7,667 bases of DNA from an uncultured Actinoplanes sp. (GCF_934643405.1 NZ_CAKUCL010000309.1:1-7667), one strand, 5' to 3'; positions 1 to 7,352 are shown, numbered from the stretch's first letter. The notes: a model not told the origin generated them from the sequence alone. Made by a program: numbers and translations.

Positions 1-1593
<1,593 letters not shown>

Positions 1594-1784
1594 CCTCGGC
1601 CACCTTCTCGTGCCGGGCCCTCGCGAGCCCCGCACGGGTTCGGCGGGTCGCGCGGCGCAGCCCGGCGCGCAGGGCGAACCACATGACAGCCGCGGAGATG
1701 AGCGGACCACCGGTGGAACCGTGCTCGCCGGTCGCCGCGGCAGGCCCGCGGATCGTGATCGGCTGGAAAAACCGCGTAGCGTGA

Positions 1785-1817
1785 CGACACGGAGTCACCA
1801 TGTTGGGCACCGTGTCG
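1785..1817 (-). repeat. Inverted repeat in the gyrB leader
   Basis: CGACACGG (1785-1792) and CCGTGTCG (1810-1817) form a perfect 8-bp inverted repeat around a 17-nt loop. A second pairing, GTGAC (1781-1785) with GTCAC (1794-1798), uses part of the same arm, so the two stems exclude each other. On the minus (gyrB) strand a T5 run (complement of the A run at 1767-1771) follows about 13 nt after the stem. It could be a leader structure, an operator or chance. No known riboswitch was recognised. Confidence 0.4.
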
Positions 1818-1848
1818 CCTGCGCGCCGAGTTTTCCCGGTCGTCATCG

Positions 1849-1876
1849 ATTCTACTCCGTCGAATCGAGTTGGCGA
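1849..1876 (-). promoter_or_regulatory. Tentative gyrB promoter
   Basis: On the minus strand, TCGCCA (1871-1876; 4/6 to TTGACA) is followed by a 16-bp spacer and TAGAAT (1849-1854; fits TANNNT). Transcription would start near 1842 and leave a leader of about 250 nt before the gyrB GTG. This is a pattern match only. The -35 is poor and the spacer is 1 bp short, so another promoter in the interval is possible. Confidence 0.3.
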
Positions 1877-1882
1877 GGGTCC

Positions 1883-1901
1883 GGCACCCCGTCCGGGTGC
1901 C
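1883..1901. repeat. 7-bp inverted repeat upstream of the tentative gyrB promoter
   Basis: GGCACCC (1883-1889) and GGGTGCC (1895-1901) are perfectly complementary around a 5-nt loop. It sits 7 bp upstream of the tentative -35 element of gyrB, where a regulator site could be. It could also simply be a GC-rich chance hairpin. Confidence 0.35.
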
Positions 1902-2138
1902 TCAGATTGCCGTAGCCGCGCCGAGCCTGCCTCCTGCGTCCTCCCCTACACGGAATGGCCACCCCGCGGCAACGACAACTGATCCGGCTGCCGCTCGTGA
2001 GGGCGCGCCTTCCGCACGGTCCGGCCACGCGCTGCGACACTGCCTCCCAACGGCGGGCGTTTGTGTCGTAACCTCTGCCCGCGCGGGCCGGTGCATGGCC
2101 GGGCGGCCGCGAGGCAGGTCGAGGAGGGGTGGCCCCAG

Positions 2139-2705
2139 ATGGCGCACGACAAGGGGCTGGAGAACGTCGCGGTGCACTGGCCCCGGACGAACCAGTACTA
2201 CGACCCGGTTGCTCCAGCCGAGTTCGTCGATTTCGGGGCGGTCGCCGACGCCCCGGAGATCGCCGCGCCCACCGGGGCGCTGGCGCTGCACATCGCCAAG
2301 ACAGGCACGGTGCGGGCGACGGCGTACACGGAATTGGTTGATCTTCTGCTGGGTCTCGACGGGGTGCTCTACGCGACCGATGCCGCCGCCGAGGACGAGG
2401 ATCCGGTGATCGACCCGGACGGCTGCGCGTGGATCGCGGGGGGTCTGGAGCGCTTCGTCGAGGGACACGAAAAGTACGGTGACCTGGTCACCTTCGACTC
2501 GGTCGGCGAGGTCATGCGCAACGCGGTCACCGCCGGACGCCTCCCGGACCAGCAGCTGCGCTGGCTCGACAACCGCCTGTCCGCCCTGCGCGACGACGCC
2601 GGCAACGCTCCGCACTGGAGTTTCGCGCGCTCCGAGCTGGCCATCCTCGCGGGCTTCTACCGCCGCTGCGCCGACCGGGGATTCGCGGTCTTCGCCGACT
2701 ACTAG
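2139..2705 (+). CDS. Acidic protein of unknown function, 188 aa
   Basis: I do not recognise this family. The ATG at 2139 is chosen because GAGGAGGGG (2121-2129) lies 9 nt upstream; an earlier in-frame start at 2061 would add 26 residues with no Shine-Dalgarno and a less coding-like composition. Codon use is strongly G/C at third positions, as in neighbouring genes, which supports it as real. The product is very acidic (about 30 Asp/Glu to 15 Lys/Arg), with an acidic stretch AAAEDEDPVIDPDG around residues 82-95, two Cys (C96, C177), and no signal peptide or membrane segment. The C-terminal half (about 97-188) looks compact and helical (e.g. DQQLRWLDNRLSAL, SELAILAGFYRRCADRGF). It is transcribed against all other genes here, converges with dciA and diverges from gyrB. 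A cytoplasmic location is inferred; no function should be assigned from context. Confidence 0.85.
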   Translation: MAHDKGLENVAVHWPRTNQYYDPVAPAEFVDFGAVADAPEIAAPTGALALHIAKTGTVRATAYTELVDLLLGLDGVLYATDAAAEDEDPVIDPDGCAWIAGGLERFVEGHEKYGDLVTFDSVGEVMRNAVTAGRLPDQQLRWLDNRLSALRDDAGNAPHWSFARSELAILAGFYRRCADRGFAVFADY

Positions 2706-2753
2706 AAAGATCAAGAGCCGGATGTCGTAGCGGGGTGGTGGGTACGGACCGCT

Positions 2754-2834
2754 GCTCACGCCGAGGGCCGGGGCGGTCCGGGCAGGGCGCGGGGCGCCCA
2801 GAACGCCCGGCCCACCCCGGCGACCTGCGTGAGC
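2754..2834. terminator. Large nested inverted repeat at a convergent gene junction; probable bidirectional terminator
   Basis: Four nested perfect stems are visible: GCTCACG 2754-2760 with CGTGAGC 2828-2834; GCCGGGG 2767-2773 with CCCCGGC 2815-2821; CCGGGC 2778-2783 with GCCCGG 2805-2810; GGGCGC 2785-2790 with GCGCCC 2794-2799, closed by a GGG loop. It lies between the stop of the 188-aa gene (2705) and the stop of dciA (2862), where two transcripts meet. There is no T tract, as in many actinobacterial intrinsic or I-shaped terminators. The terminator role is inferred from position and structure. Confidence 0.65.
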
Positions 2835-2861
2835 GGTTGCGCCCGGAACCCGCGTGGACCG

Positions 2862-3644
2862 TCACCCGTACGTGTCGCGCGGCCCTCTGCCCTGGACGCG
2901 GCGCGGGCCCCGGCTCCACGACGGCGCGGCCGGGCCGTGGATGTTCAGGCGGTTGACCACGTTGTGGCCCACCTCCGCGGCGATGCTCTTGAGCAGCTTG
3001 CCGGTCAGCAACCGCAGCTGGGTCGCCCAGGCGGTGGACTCGGCCTCGACGGTGAGCACGCCACCGTCCAGCTTCACCGGCCGGCTGTGCTTGGCGATGT
3101 CCGGCCCGACCACCTTCTCCCAGGCACCGAAGACCGTGGCCTCCGCCTTCGGCCGTTCCCAGCCGCGCGCCCGCATCAGGCGTTGCAGCACGTCGCCGAA
3201 GAGCTGCGGGTCGCGCGGATCCGGTCCCGGCCCGGAGTAGCCGCGCGGCCGTTTGCCGGTGCCCTCGCCGGAACGGCGCCGCGGCGCCCGGGCGGCCGCG
3301 TCCCGGCGCTTGGCGAGCGCGGCGTCCAGCACCGCCCGCGCCAGCTCCGGTCCGGAAGCGGCCTCAGCGGCCTTCTCGCCGCCGGAACCGCCGGTGTCCA
3401 AGGTCGACCCAGCCTCCGGGCCCCCGGCGGGCTCAGCGGAGCGCACGGCGTCGGTGCCGGGGTGACTCTCGTCGGTCAGGGACCGCTCCCGGGCGGCGCG
3501 CGGGAAGTACCGCTCGGACGACTCGCCGCCGATCGCGCCGCGCTCGGAGTTCGACAGGTTGCCGAGGCGCTCCCGGGACAGCTCCCGCGACAGCGCCTCG
3601 CGGTCCTCCCGGGACAGGTTCTCGCGGTCCTTCTCAGCCGGCAC
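2862..3644 (-). CDS. dciA: DciA-type DUF721 protein (replicative helicase loader/partner), 260 aa
   Basis: DUF721 proteins (DciA) interact with the replicative helicase DnaB in bacteria lacking DnaC/DnaI and are usual neighbours of recF and gyrB in actinobacteria. The DUF721 core, a KH-like fold, is at about 148-237. Visible family marks are LFGDVLQRLMRARGW, W175EKVVGPDIAKHSRP, then L-x-x-G-x-LTV and the S203-TAWA-x-QL segment. The rest is low-complexity: a repetitive charged N-terminus, a Gly/Ala/Pro linker and a basic tail (SRGPRRVQGRGPR). Actinobacterial homologues are often about 170-190 aa, so the N-terminal ~95 residues are an extension. The start is GTG 3644, inside the end of recF (11-bp overlap), with only a weak Shine-Dalgarno, suggesting translational coupling. 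A later start such as GTG 3446 cannot be excluded, although the upstream frame keeps coding-like composition. The DUF721 call is secure; the exact start is not. Confidence 0.9.
   Translation of the reverse strand: MPAEKDRENLSREDREALSRELSRERLGNLSNSERGAIGGESSERYFPRAARERSLTDESHPGTDAVRSAEPAGGPEAGSTLDTGGSGGEKAAEAASGPELARAVLDAALAKRRDAAARAPRRRSGEGTGKRPRGYSGPGPDPRDPQLFGDVLQRLMRARGWERPKAEATVFGAWEKVVGPDIAKHSRPVKLDGGVLTVEAESTAWATQLRLLTGKLLKSIAAEVGHNVVNRLNIHGPAAPSWSRGPRRVQGRGPRDTYG
3570..3629. repeat. 12-bp minisatellite in the 5' end of dciA
   Basis: Five consecutive 12-bp units: CTCCCGGGACAG at 3570-3581, a one-base variant at 3582-3593, a second type ending CTCGCGGTC at 3594-3605, the exact first unit again at 3606-3617, and the second type at 3618-3629. 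Each unit is four codons, so on the minus strand dciA reads DREN-LSRE-DREA-LSRE-LSRE (residues 6-25). Copy-number change would keep the frame. The array stops 4 bp short of the recF stop codon. Confidence 0.85.
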
Positions 3645-4764
3645 GGGTCACCGATCCCGTGGTGACGTCGAAGCGGGCGCCGCGCAGGGTGGCCGGCACG
3701 TCCTCCGGGACGGCGCAGGTGACCAGCAGCTGAGCGGCGTCGGCGACCAGGGCGGCGAGCCGGTCGCGGCGGCCGGCGTCCAGCTCGGCGAAGACGTCGT
3801 CGAGGACCAGGACCGGCTCGATGCCGTCGGAACGCAGCAGGTCGTAGGCGGCCAGGCGCAGCGCGAGCGCGAACGACCAGGACTCGCCGTGGCTCGCGTA
3901 GCCCTTCGCGGGCAAATCGCCCAGGGCCAGGGTGAGGTCGTCGCGGTGCGGGCCGACCAGGGTGACGCCGCGCTCGATCTCGGCGGTCCGGCGCTCCTGC
4001 AGCGCGGCGAGCAGGGCCTGCTCCAGCGCGCCGCGGTCCGGGGTCAGGGCGTCACCCAGCGGCGACGAGTACGCGATCGAGGCCGACGCCCGGCCGGCCG
4101 CCACCGCGTCGTAGGCCTTGGTCAGGTGCGGCCCGAGGGCGGCGGTCAGTTCCAGGCGCCCGGCGAGCAGCTCGGCGCCGTGGTGGGCGAGGTGCTGGTC
4201 CCAGACGGCCAGTGTGGACAGATCGGTGTTCTTGCTGCCGCCGACCTTGCGGGTGAGGTACGCCGTACGCAGCAGCGCATTGCGTTGTTTGATCACCCGG
4301 TCGTAGTCGGCGCGGACGCCGGCGTATCTCGGCTGACGGGCGACGAGCAGGTCGTCGAGGTAGCGCCGCCGCTCGGACGGGTCACCGCGGACGAGCTCGA
4401 GGTCTTCCGGGGCGAACAGCACCATCCGCAGCGCGCCGATGATCTCGCGGGGGCGGCGGACCGGGGAGCGGTTGAGCCGGGCCCGGTTCGCCTTGCCGGG
4501 CACGATCTCCAGCTCGACGAGCAGTTCACGTCCATCGTGGACGATGGCGCACCGGATCACGGCGGACGCGGCGCCGGCCCGGACCAGCGGGGCGTCGGTG
4601 GCCACCCGGTGACTGTCCAGTGTGGCCACGTAGCCCAGTGCCTCGATCAGGTTGGTCTTGCCCATGCCGTTCTGGCCGACCAGGACCGATACGCCCGGGT
4701 CGAGGTCCACCGCCACCCGCTCGTAGGAGCGGAAGTCGGCAAGCTCGACCCGGCGTACGTGCAT
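3634..4764 (-). CDS. recF: DNA replication/repair protein RecF, 376 aa
   Basis: SMC/ABC-like ATPase that acts with RecO and RecR to load RecA on gapped DNA. Seen in order: N-terminal MHVRRVELADFRSYE; Walker A GQNGMGKTN (30-38, K36); the family segment VLFAPEDLELVRGDPSERRRYLDDLL following the first lobe; the ABC signature SHGES (291-295) in the actinobacterial form ASHGESWSFALALRLAAYDLL; and Walker B LVLDDVFAELD with D322/D323. Length is normal for the family and all catalytic motifs are intact. The ATG at 4764 has AAGGGAAAG about 8 nt upstream. It starts 58 bp after the gnd stop, and its own stop (3634-3636) lies inside the start of dciA, so it belongs to the leftward dnaN-gnd-recF-dciA unit. 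Confidence 0.98.
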   Translation of the reverse strand: MHVRRVELADFRSYERVAVDLDPGVSVLVGQNGMGKTNLIEALGYVATLDSHRVATDAPLVRAGAASAVIRCAIVHDGRELLVELEIVPGKANRARLNRSPVRRPREIIGALRMVLFAPEDLELVRGDPSERRRYLDDLLVARQPRYAGVRADYDRVIKQRNALLRTAYLTRKVGGSKNTDLSTLAVWDQHLAHHGAELLAGRLELTAALGPHLTKAYDAVAAGRASASIAYSSPLGDALTPDRGALEQALLAALQERRTAEIERGVTLVGPHRDDLTLALGDLPAKGYASHGESWSFALALRLAAYDLLRSDGIEPVLVLDDVFAELDAGRRDRLAALVADAAQLLVTCAVPEDVPATLRGARFDVTTGSVTRAG

Positions 4765-4822
4765 TTCTCAAACTTTCCCTTGCAGTACGGCGAAGCCGTT
4801 CGGGCTGCTCAGCTCTGCGTGC

Positions 4823-5695
4823 CTAGCTGATGACCGCGTGTCCGCCGAACTGCTGGCGCAGCGCGGCGACGGCCTTCATCGCAGGCGAGTCGGTCTGACG
4901 CGACTCGAACCGGGTGAACAGCGACGCGGCGATGACATGGGCCGGGACGGCGAGGCGGACGGCCTCGTCGACGGTCCAGCGGCCCTCACCGGTGTCCTCG
5001 GCGTAGCCCTTGAGCTTGGCCAGCTCCGGGTCGCCGTCGAGGGCGCGGTCCAGCAGGTCGAGCAGCCACGACTTGACGACGCTGCCCTCGCGCCAGCTCT
5101 TGACCGCGCCGGGCACGTTGTCCACGTACTCGGACGCCTCGAGCAGCTCCCAGCCCTCGGCCAGGGCCTGCATCATGCCGTACTCGATGCCGTTGTGGAC
5201 CATCTTCGTGTAGTGACCGGCGCCGACCGGGCCGGCGTGCACGAAACCGTACGGACCGGCGGGCTTGAGCGCCTCGAAGATCGGCATAGCCATCTCGACG
5301 TGCTTCGCGTCACCGCCGACCATCAGCGCGTAGCCGTTCTGGCTGCCCCAGATGCCGCCGGAGACGCCGCAGTCCATGTACCCGATGCCCTTGGTGGCGA
5401 GCCGCTCGGCGCGCGGACGGTCGTCGGTGAACTTCGAGTTGCCGCCGTCGATGATCAGATCACCCTCGGACAGCAGTTCGGCGAGCTGGTCGATCGTCGA
5501 CTCGGTGATCTCGCCGGCCGGCACCATGGTCCACACGACGCGCGGGGCCTGGAGCTTCTCGACCATCTCCGCGAGCGAGCCGGCGTCCCGGATCTCCGGG
5601 TGGTGGTCGTACCCGACGACCTCGTGGCCCGCGGCGCGGATGCGGTCACGCATGTTCCCGCCCATTCGCCCGAGACCGATAAGGCCAAGCTGCAT
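4823..5695 (-). CDS. gnd: 6-phosphogluconate dehydrogenase (decarboxylating), short form, 290 aa
   Basis: Oxidises 6-phosphogluconate to ribulose 5-phosphate and CO2 in the oxidative pentose phosphate pathway (cytoplasm). Seen: Rossmann motif GLIGLGRMG (4-12); IIDGGNS (81-87); substrate loop GVSGGIWGSQNGYALMVGG (110-128); catalytic K164 and N168 in KMVHNGIEYGMMQ; helical C-terminal domain with DTGEGRW (234-240) and SRQTDSPAMKAVAALR. At about 290 aa it belongs to the short class, not the ~470-aa NADP enzyme. D30 at the end of the second strand (GYDHHPE), where NADP enzymes carry NR(S/T), suggests NAD preference (inference). The ATG at 5695 has AGGGGG (5703-5708) 7 nt upstream. It is 40 bp from dnaN and 58 bp from recF, so probably cotranscribed. 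Its place between dnaN and recF is a conserved feature of Streptomyces/Micromonosporaceae origins. Confidence 0.97.
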   Translation of the reverse strand: MQLGLIGLGRMGGNMRDRIRAAGHEVVGYDHHPEIRDAGSLAEMVEKLQAPRVVWTMVPAGEITESTIDQLAELLSEGDLIIDGGNSKFTDDRPRAERLATKGIGYMDCGVSGGIWGSQNGYALMVGGDAKHVEMAMPIFEALKPAGPYGFVHAGPVGAGHYTKMVHNGIEYGMMQALAEGWELLEASEYVDNVPGAVKSWREGSVVKSWLLDLLDRALDGDPELAKLKGYAEDTGEGRWTVDEAVRLAVPAHVIAASLFTRFESRQTDSPAMKAVAALRQQFGGHAVIS

Positions 5696-5735
5696 GGTGG
5701 TTCCCCCTAGATGAGCGTTTCTCTCAGCCTCAGTA

Positions 5736-6869
5736 TCAGCGCGTTACCCGGATCGGCATGATCAGATAGCGGTATCCGGGCACGATTTCGCCGTTTTCGC
5801 CTGCGGGGGAGATCACAGCGGGCTTGAACGCGTCGACGAACGACAACAGCGCGTTCGGAGCACCGAGGTTCTGCAAACCGTCGATCAGGTACTGCGGGTT
5901 GAAGCCGATGGTCAGCGGCTCGCCGGTGAAGGTGGCCTCCATGGCCTCGCTGGCCCGGGCCTCCTCGGTCCCACCGGCCTCGACGACCAGACCGTCCTCG
6001 TTGAAGCTCAGCAGCACCGGCGTGGTGCGCTCGGCGACCAGCGCGACCCGGCGGACCACCTCGACGAGGGCCGAGACGGCCACCCGGGCCTCGGCGTTGT
6101 GGCTGGCCGGGAAGAGCGAGCGGACCGGCGGGTAGTTCGCGCCGTCGAGCAGCCGGCTCGTCGTCCGGCGGGTGCCGCCGGCGAAACCGATCATGCCCTC
6201 GCCGGCGTTGCCCTGGGACAGCGCCAGCGTCACCGACCCGCCCAGCGGGCCGAGCGTCTTGGCGGTGTCGTTCAAGGTCTTCGCCGGGACCAGCGCGTTC
6301 AGGCTGATCCCGGGGTCGTCCGGGTTCCACTCCATCTCACGCATGGCCAGCCGGTACCGGTCGGTGGCGAGCATCGCCATCGACGATCCGTTCAGCTCGA
6401 TGCGGACGCCGGTCATCATCGGCAGCGTCTCGTCACGGCCGGCGGCGATCGCCACCTGCGCCACGGCGGCGGCGAAGGCGGCCGCGTCGACCGTACCGGC
6501 GCTGGACGGCATCTCCGGCAGCGTGGGGTAGTCCTCGACCGGCATCGTCGGCAACGTGAACCGCGCGCTGCCGCAGACCAGCTCCAGATGCGCGCCGACC
6601 GCGGCGATGTCCACCGGCTTGTTCGGCAGAGCCTTGGTGATCTCGGCGAGCAGGCGGCCGGAGACCAGGGCGGCGCCGTCGGCGTCGGCCTGCACCTCCA
6701 CGCTCACCTGGCTGGAGACCTCGTAGTCGAAGCCGGAGACCTGCAACCTGCCGTCGGTGACTCGCAGCATGACGCCGGCGAGCACCGGCACCGACGGCCG
6801 GCTGGGCAGGCTCTTCGCCGTCCATGCCACGGCGTCGGCGAGTGCGTCTCGCTCCACCCGGAACTTCAT
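5736..6869 (-). CDS. dnaN: DNA polymerase III beta sliding clamp, 377 aa
   Basis: Ring-forming processivity clamp for DNA polymerase III; it also recruits repair enzymes. Three repeated clamp domains fit roughly 1-122, 123-252 and 253-377. Family marks seen: MKFRVERDALADAVAWTAKSLP at the N-terminus; LPTMPVEDYPTLP (106-118); ATDRYRLA (168-175), lining the peptide-binding pocket; GFNPQYLIDGL (322-332); and C-terminal YRYLIMPIRVTR, whose M371-P372 pair is the usual pocket end. Length is normal. The ATG at 6869 is chosen because GGAGG (6875-6879) lies 5 nt upstream and the protein starts at the canonical MKF; a longer frame from 6974 adds a non-homologous 35-residue leader. It is the first gene left of oriC. 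Confidence 0.98.
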   Translation of the reverse strand: MKFRVERDALADAVAWTAKSLPSRPSVPVLAGVMLRVTDGRLQVSGFDYEVSSQVSVEVQADADGAALVSGRLLAEITKALPNKPVDIAAVGAHLELVCGSARFTLPTMPVEDYPTLPEMPSSAGTVDAAAFAAAVAQVAIAAGRDETLPMMTGVRIELNGSSMAMLATDRYRLAMREMEWNPDDPGISLNALVPAKTLNDTAKTLGPLGGSVTLALSQGNAGEGMIGFAGGTRRTTSRLLDGANYPPVRSLFPASHNAEARVAVSALVEVVRRVALVAERTTPVLLSFNEDGLVVEAGGTEEARASEAMEATFTGEPLTIGFNPQYLIDGLQNLGAPNALLSFVDAFKPAVISPAGENGEIVPGYRYLIMPIRVTR

Positions 6870-6896
6870 GCTGTCCTCCGCGTCGCTTCCTCTACA

Positions 6897-6934
6897 GGGG
6901 TCGTGACCCCCACGAACTCTATTGCTCGTAGCAA
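6897..6934. repeat. Two inverted repeats in the dnaN leader
   Basis: GGGGTC-gt-GACCCC (6897-6910) and TTGCT-cgt-AGCAA (6922-6934) stand 11 bp apart, starting 18 bp upstream of the dnaN Shine-Dalgarno. Either could be an operator or an mRNA hairpin controlling dnaN. A minus-strand TAGAGT (6916-6921) between them could be a -10, but there is no good -35 at the proper distance, so no promoter is called. Both repeats are short and may be chance. Confidence 0.4.
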
Positions 6935-7046
6935 GCCGGTGCGGCCCCGGCCCTGGTGCTGCGAAGTGAGCCATACGAGCGGCGAGCCCGGCCGCTGCCT
7001 CTGCTCGATGCCTGAGAAGCGGTCCGAGACGAGAGCCGTCGGCGGC

Positions 7047-7055
7047 TCATCCACA
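7047..7055 (+). promoter_or_regulatory. DnaA box, outlying (TCATCCACA)
   Basis: One mismatch to TTATCCACA, with pyrimidines at positions 1-2. It lies on the dnaN side of the AT-rich patch, so the patch is flanked by boxes. Isolated and therefore less certain than the clustered boxes. Confidence 0.5.
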
Positions 7056-7070
7056 CCTTCCCCAACGCCG

Positions 7071-7106
7071 AAGATTTCTTTTTGTTGTCTTAGAAAAATC
7101 TCTAGT
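7071..7106. other. AT-rich candidate DNA unwinding element
   Basis: 36 bp with only 9 G/C (25%) in otherwise very GC-rich sequence, including T5 at 7079-7083 and A5 at 7094-7098. An AGATTT/AAATCT inverted repeat (7072-7077 / 7096-7101) lies within it. It sits between the dnaN leader and the first box of the main cluster (7131), the side where the unwinding element lies in Bacillus subtilis oriC. The role is inferred from composition and place. Confidence 0.6.
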
Positions 7107-7130
7107 CGTCATCATCGGGCCTGTGCATAG

Positions 7131-7139
7131 TGTGGAGAA
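7131..7139 (-). promoter_or_regulatory. DnaA box (TTCTCCACA)
   Basis: Minus orientation, one mismatch (C at position 3). It is the first box of the main cluster and the nearest to the AT-rich patch on that side. The identical 9-mer recurs at 7504-7512. Confidence 0.65.
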
Positions 7140-7163
7140 CTCGAGTTAGCGCAGGTCACGGGC

Positions 7164-7192
7164 TTATCCACCGGTGATTCACAGGTGGATAA
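7164..7192. promoter_or_regulatory. Inverted DnaA box pair forming a 29-bp near-palindrome
   Basis: TTATCCACC (7164-7172, plus) faces its exact complement at 7184-7192 (minus). The 11-bp centre continues the symmetry (GTGA/TCAC), so only one base pair and the central base break a 29-bp palindrome. Two head-to-head DnaA sites are the simplest reading; cruciform formation is possible. Confidence 0.8.
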
Positions 7193-7213
7193 CCGGGGTA
7201 CAAACCCGGGCCT

Positions 7214-7222
7214 GCGTCCACA
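7214..7222 (+). promoter_or_regulatory. Weak DnaA box (GCGTCCACA)
   Basis: Two mismatches in the variable first positions, full TCCACA core. The same 9-mer occurs in minus orientation at 7484-7492 inside a phased array, which raises its plausibility. Confidence 0.4.
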
Positions 7223-7241
7223 GTCCTCGACGCGACGGCGG

Positions 7242-7282
7242 TTGTCCACCGTTGTCCACCGACTATCCACCGGATATCCACC
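7242..7282 (+). promoter_or_regulatory. Phased array of four DnaA boxes
   Basis: TTGTCCACC at 7242-7250 and again at 7252-7260, CTATCCACC at 7263-7271, ATATCCACC at 7274-7282, all plus orientation. Starts are 10, 11 and 11 bp apart, close to one helical turn, so all four would face the same side of the helix. All end in C. This looks like a nucleation site for a DnaA filament. Confidence 0.85.
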
Positions 7283-7299
7283 GGGTTTGTCCCCCGGCC

Positions 7300-7308
7300 T
7301 GTGCACAA
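7300..7308 (-). promoter_or_regulatory. DnaA box variant (TTGTGCACA)
   Basis: One mismatch to TTGTCCACA but in the core (C5 to G), so binding may be weak. It lies 18 bp to the right of the four-box array. Confidence 0.4.
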
Positions 7309-7352
7309 CGTTGGGACGCTACCGGCACGTCGTCCCCAGAACCTTCAACAGG

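Larger units (their letters stand above)
1594..2138. other. Divergent intergenic region between gyrB and the 188-aa gene
   Basis: 545 bp without a convincing gene. It must carry the gyrB promoter and leader (minus) and the promoter of the plus-strand gene at 2139. Besides the inverted repeats listed separately, there is a 10-bp palindrome CCCGCGCGGG at 2078-2087. A TAACCT hexamer at 2069-2074 could be a plus-strand -10, but it has no good -35. No DnaA-box cluster, tRNA or mobile element was seen. A minus-strand frame is open here but runs on out of frame through gyrB, so it is not counted as a gene. Confidence 0.7.

Noticed and set aside
1902..2759. 285-codon minus-strand frame opposite the 188-aa gene
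   Set aside because: No ribosome site or recognisable motif; the plus-strand frame has the better Shine-Dalgarno and third-position G/C bias.
4838..5710. 290-codon plus-strand frame mirroring gnd, and similar frames opposite recF (3559-4830) and dnaN (6099-7130)
   Set aside because: Long antisense frames are expected at this GC content; the minus-strand products carry all the catalytic motifs.
6870..6974. 35-residue N-terminal extension of DnaN
   Set aside because: The clamp family starts at MKF, and GGAGG is placed correctly for the ATG at 6869.
7105..7118. DnaA-trio elements
   Set aside because: The triplets run 5'-GAT rather than the 3'-GAT polarity of DnaA-trios, so only the general layout fits; kept as a cautious finding, not a feature.
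7287..7295. TTGTCCCCC as a DnaA box; likewise TTGTGCATG at 7556-7564
   Set aside because: The first lacks the core A and the terminal A; the second differs at three positions including the core.
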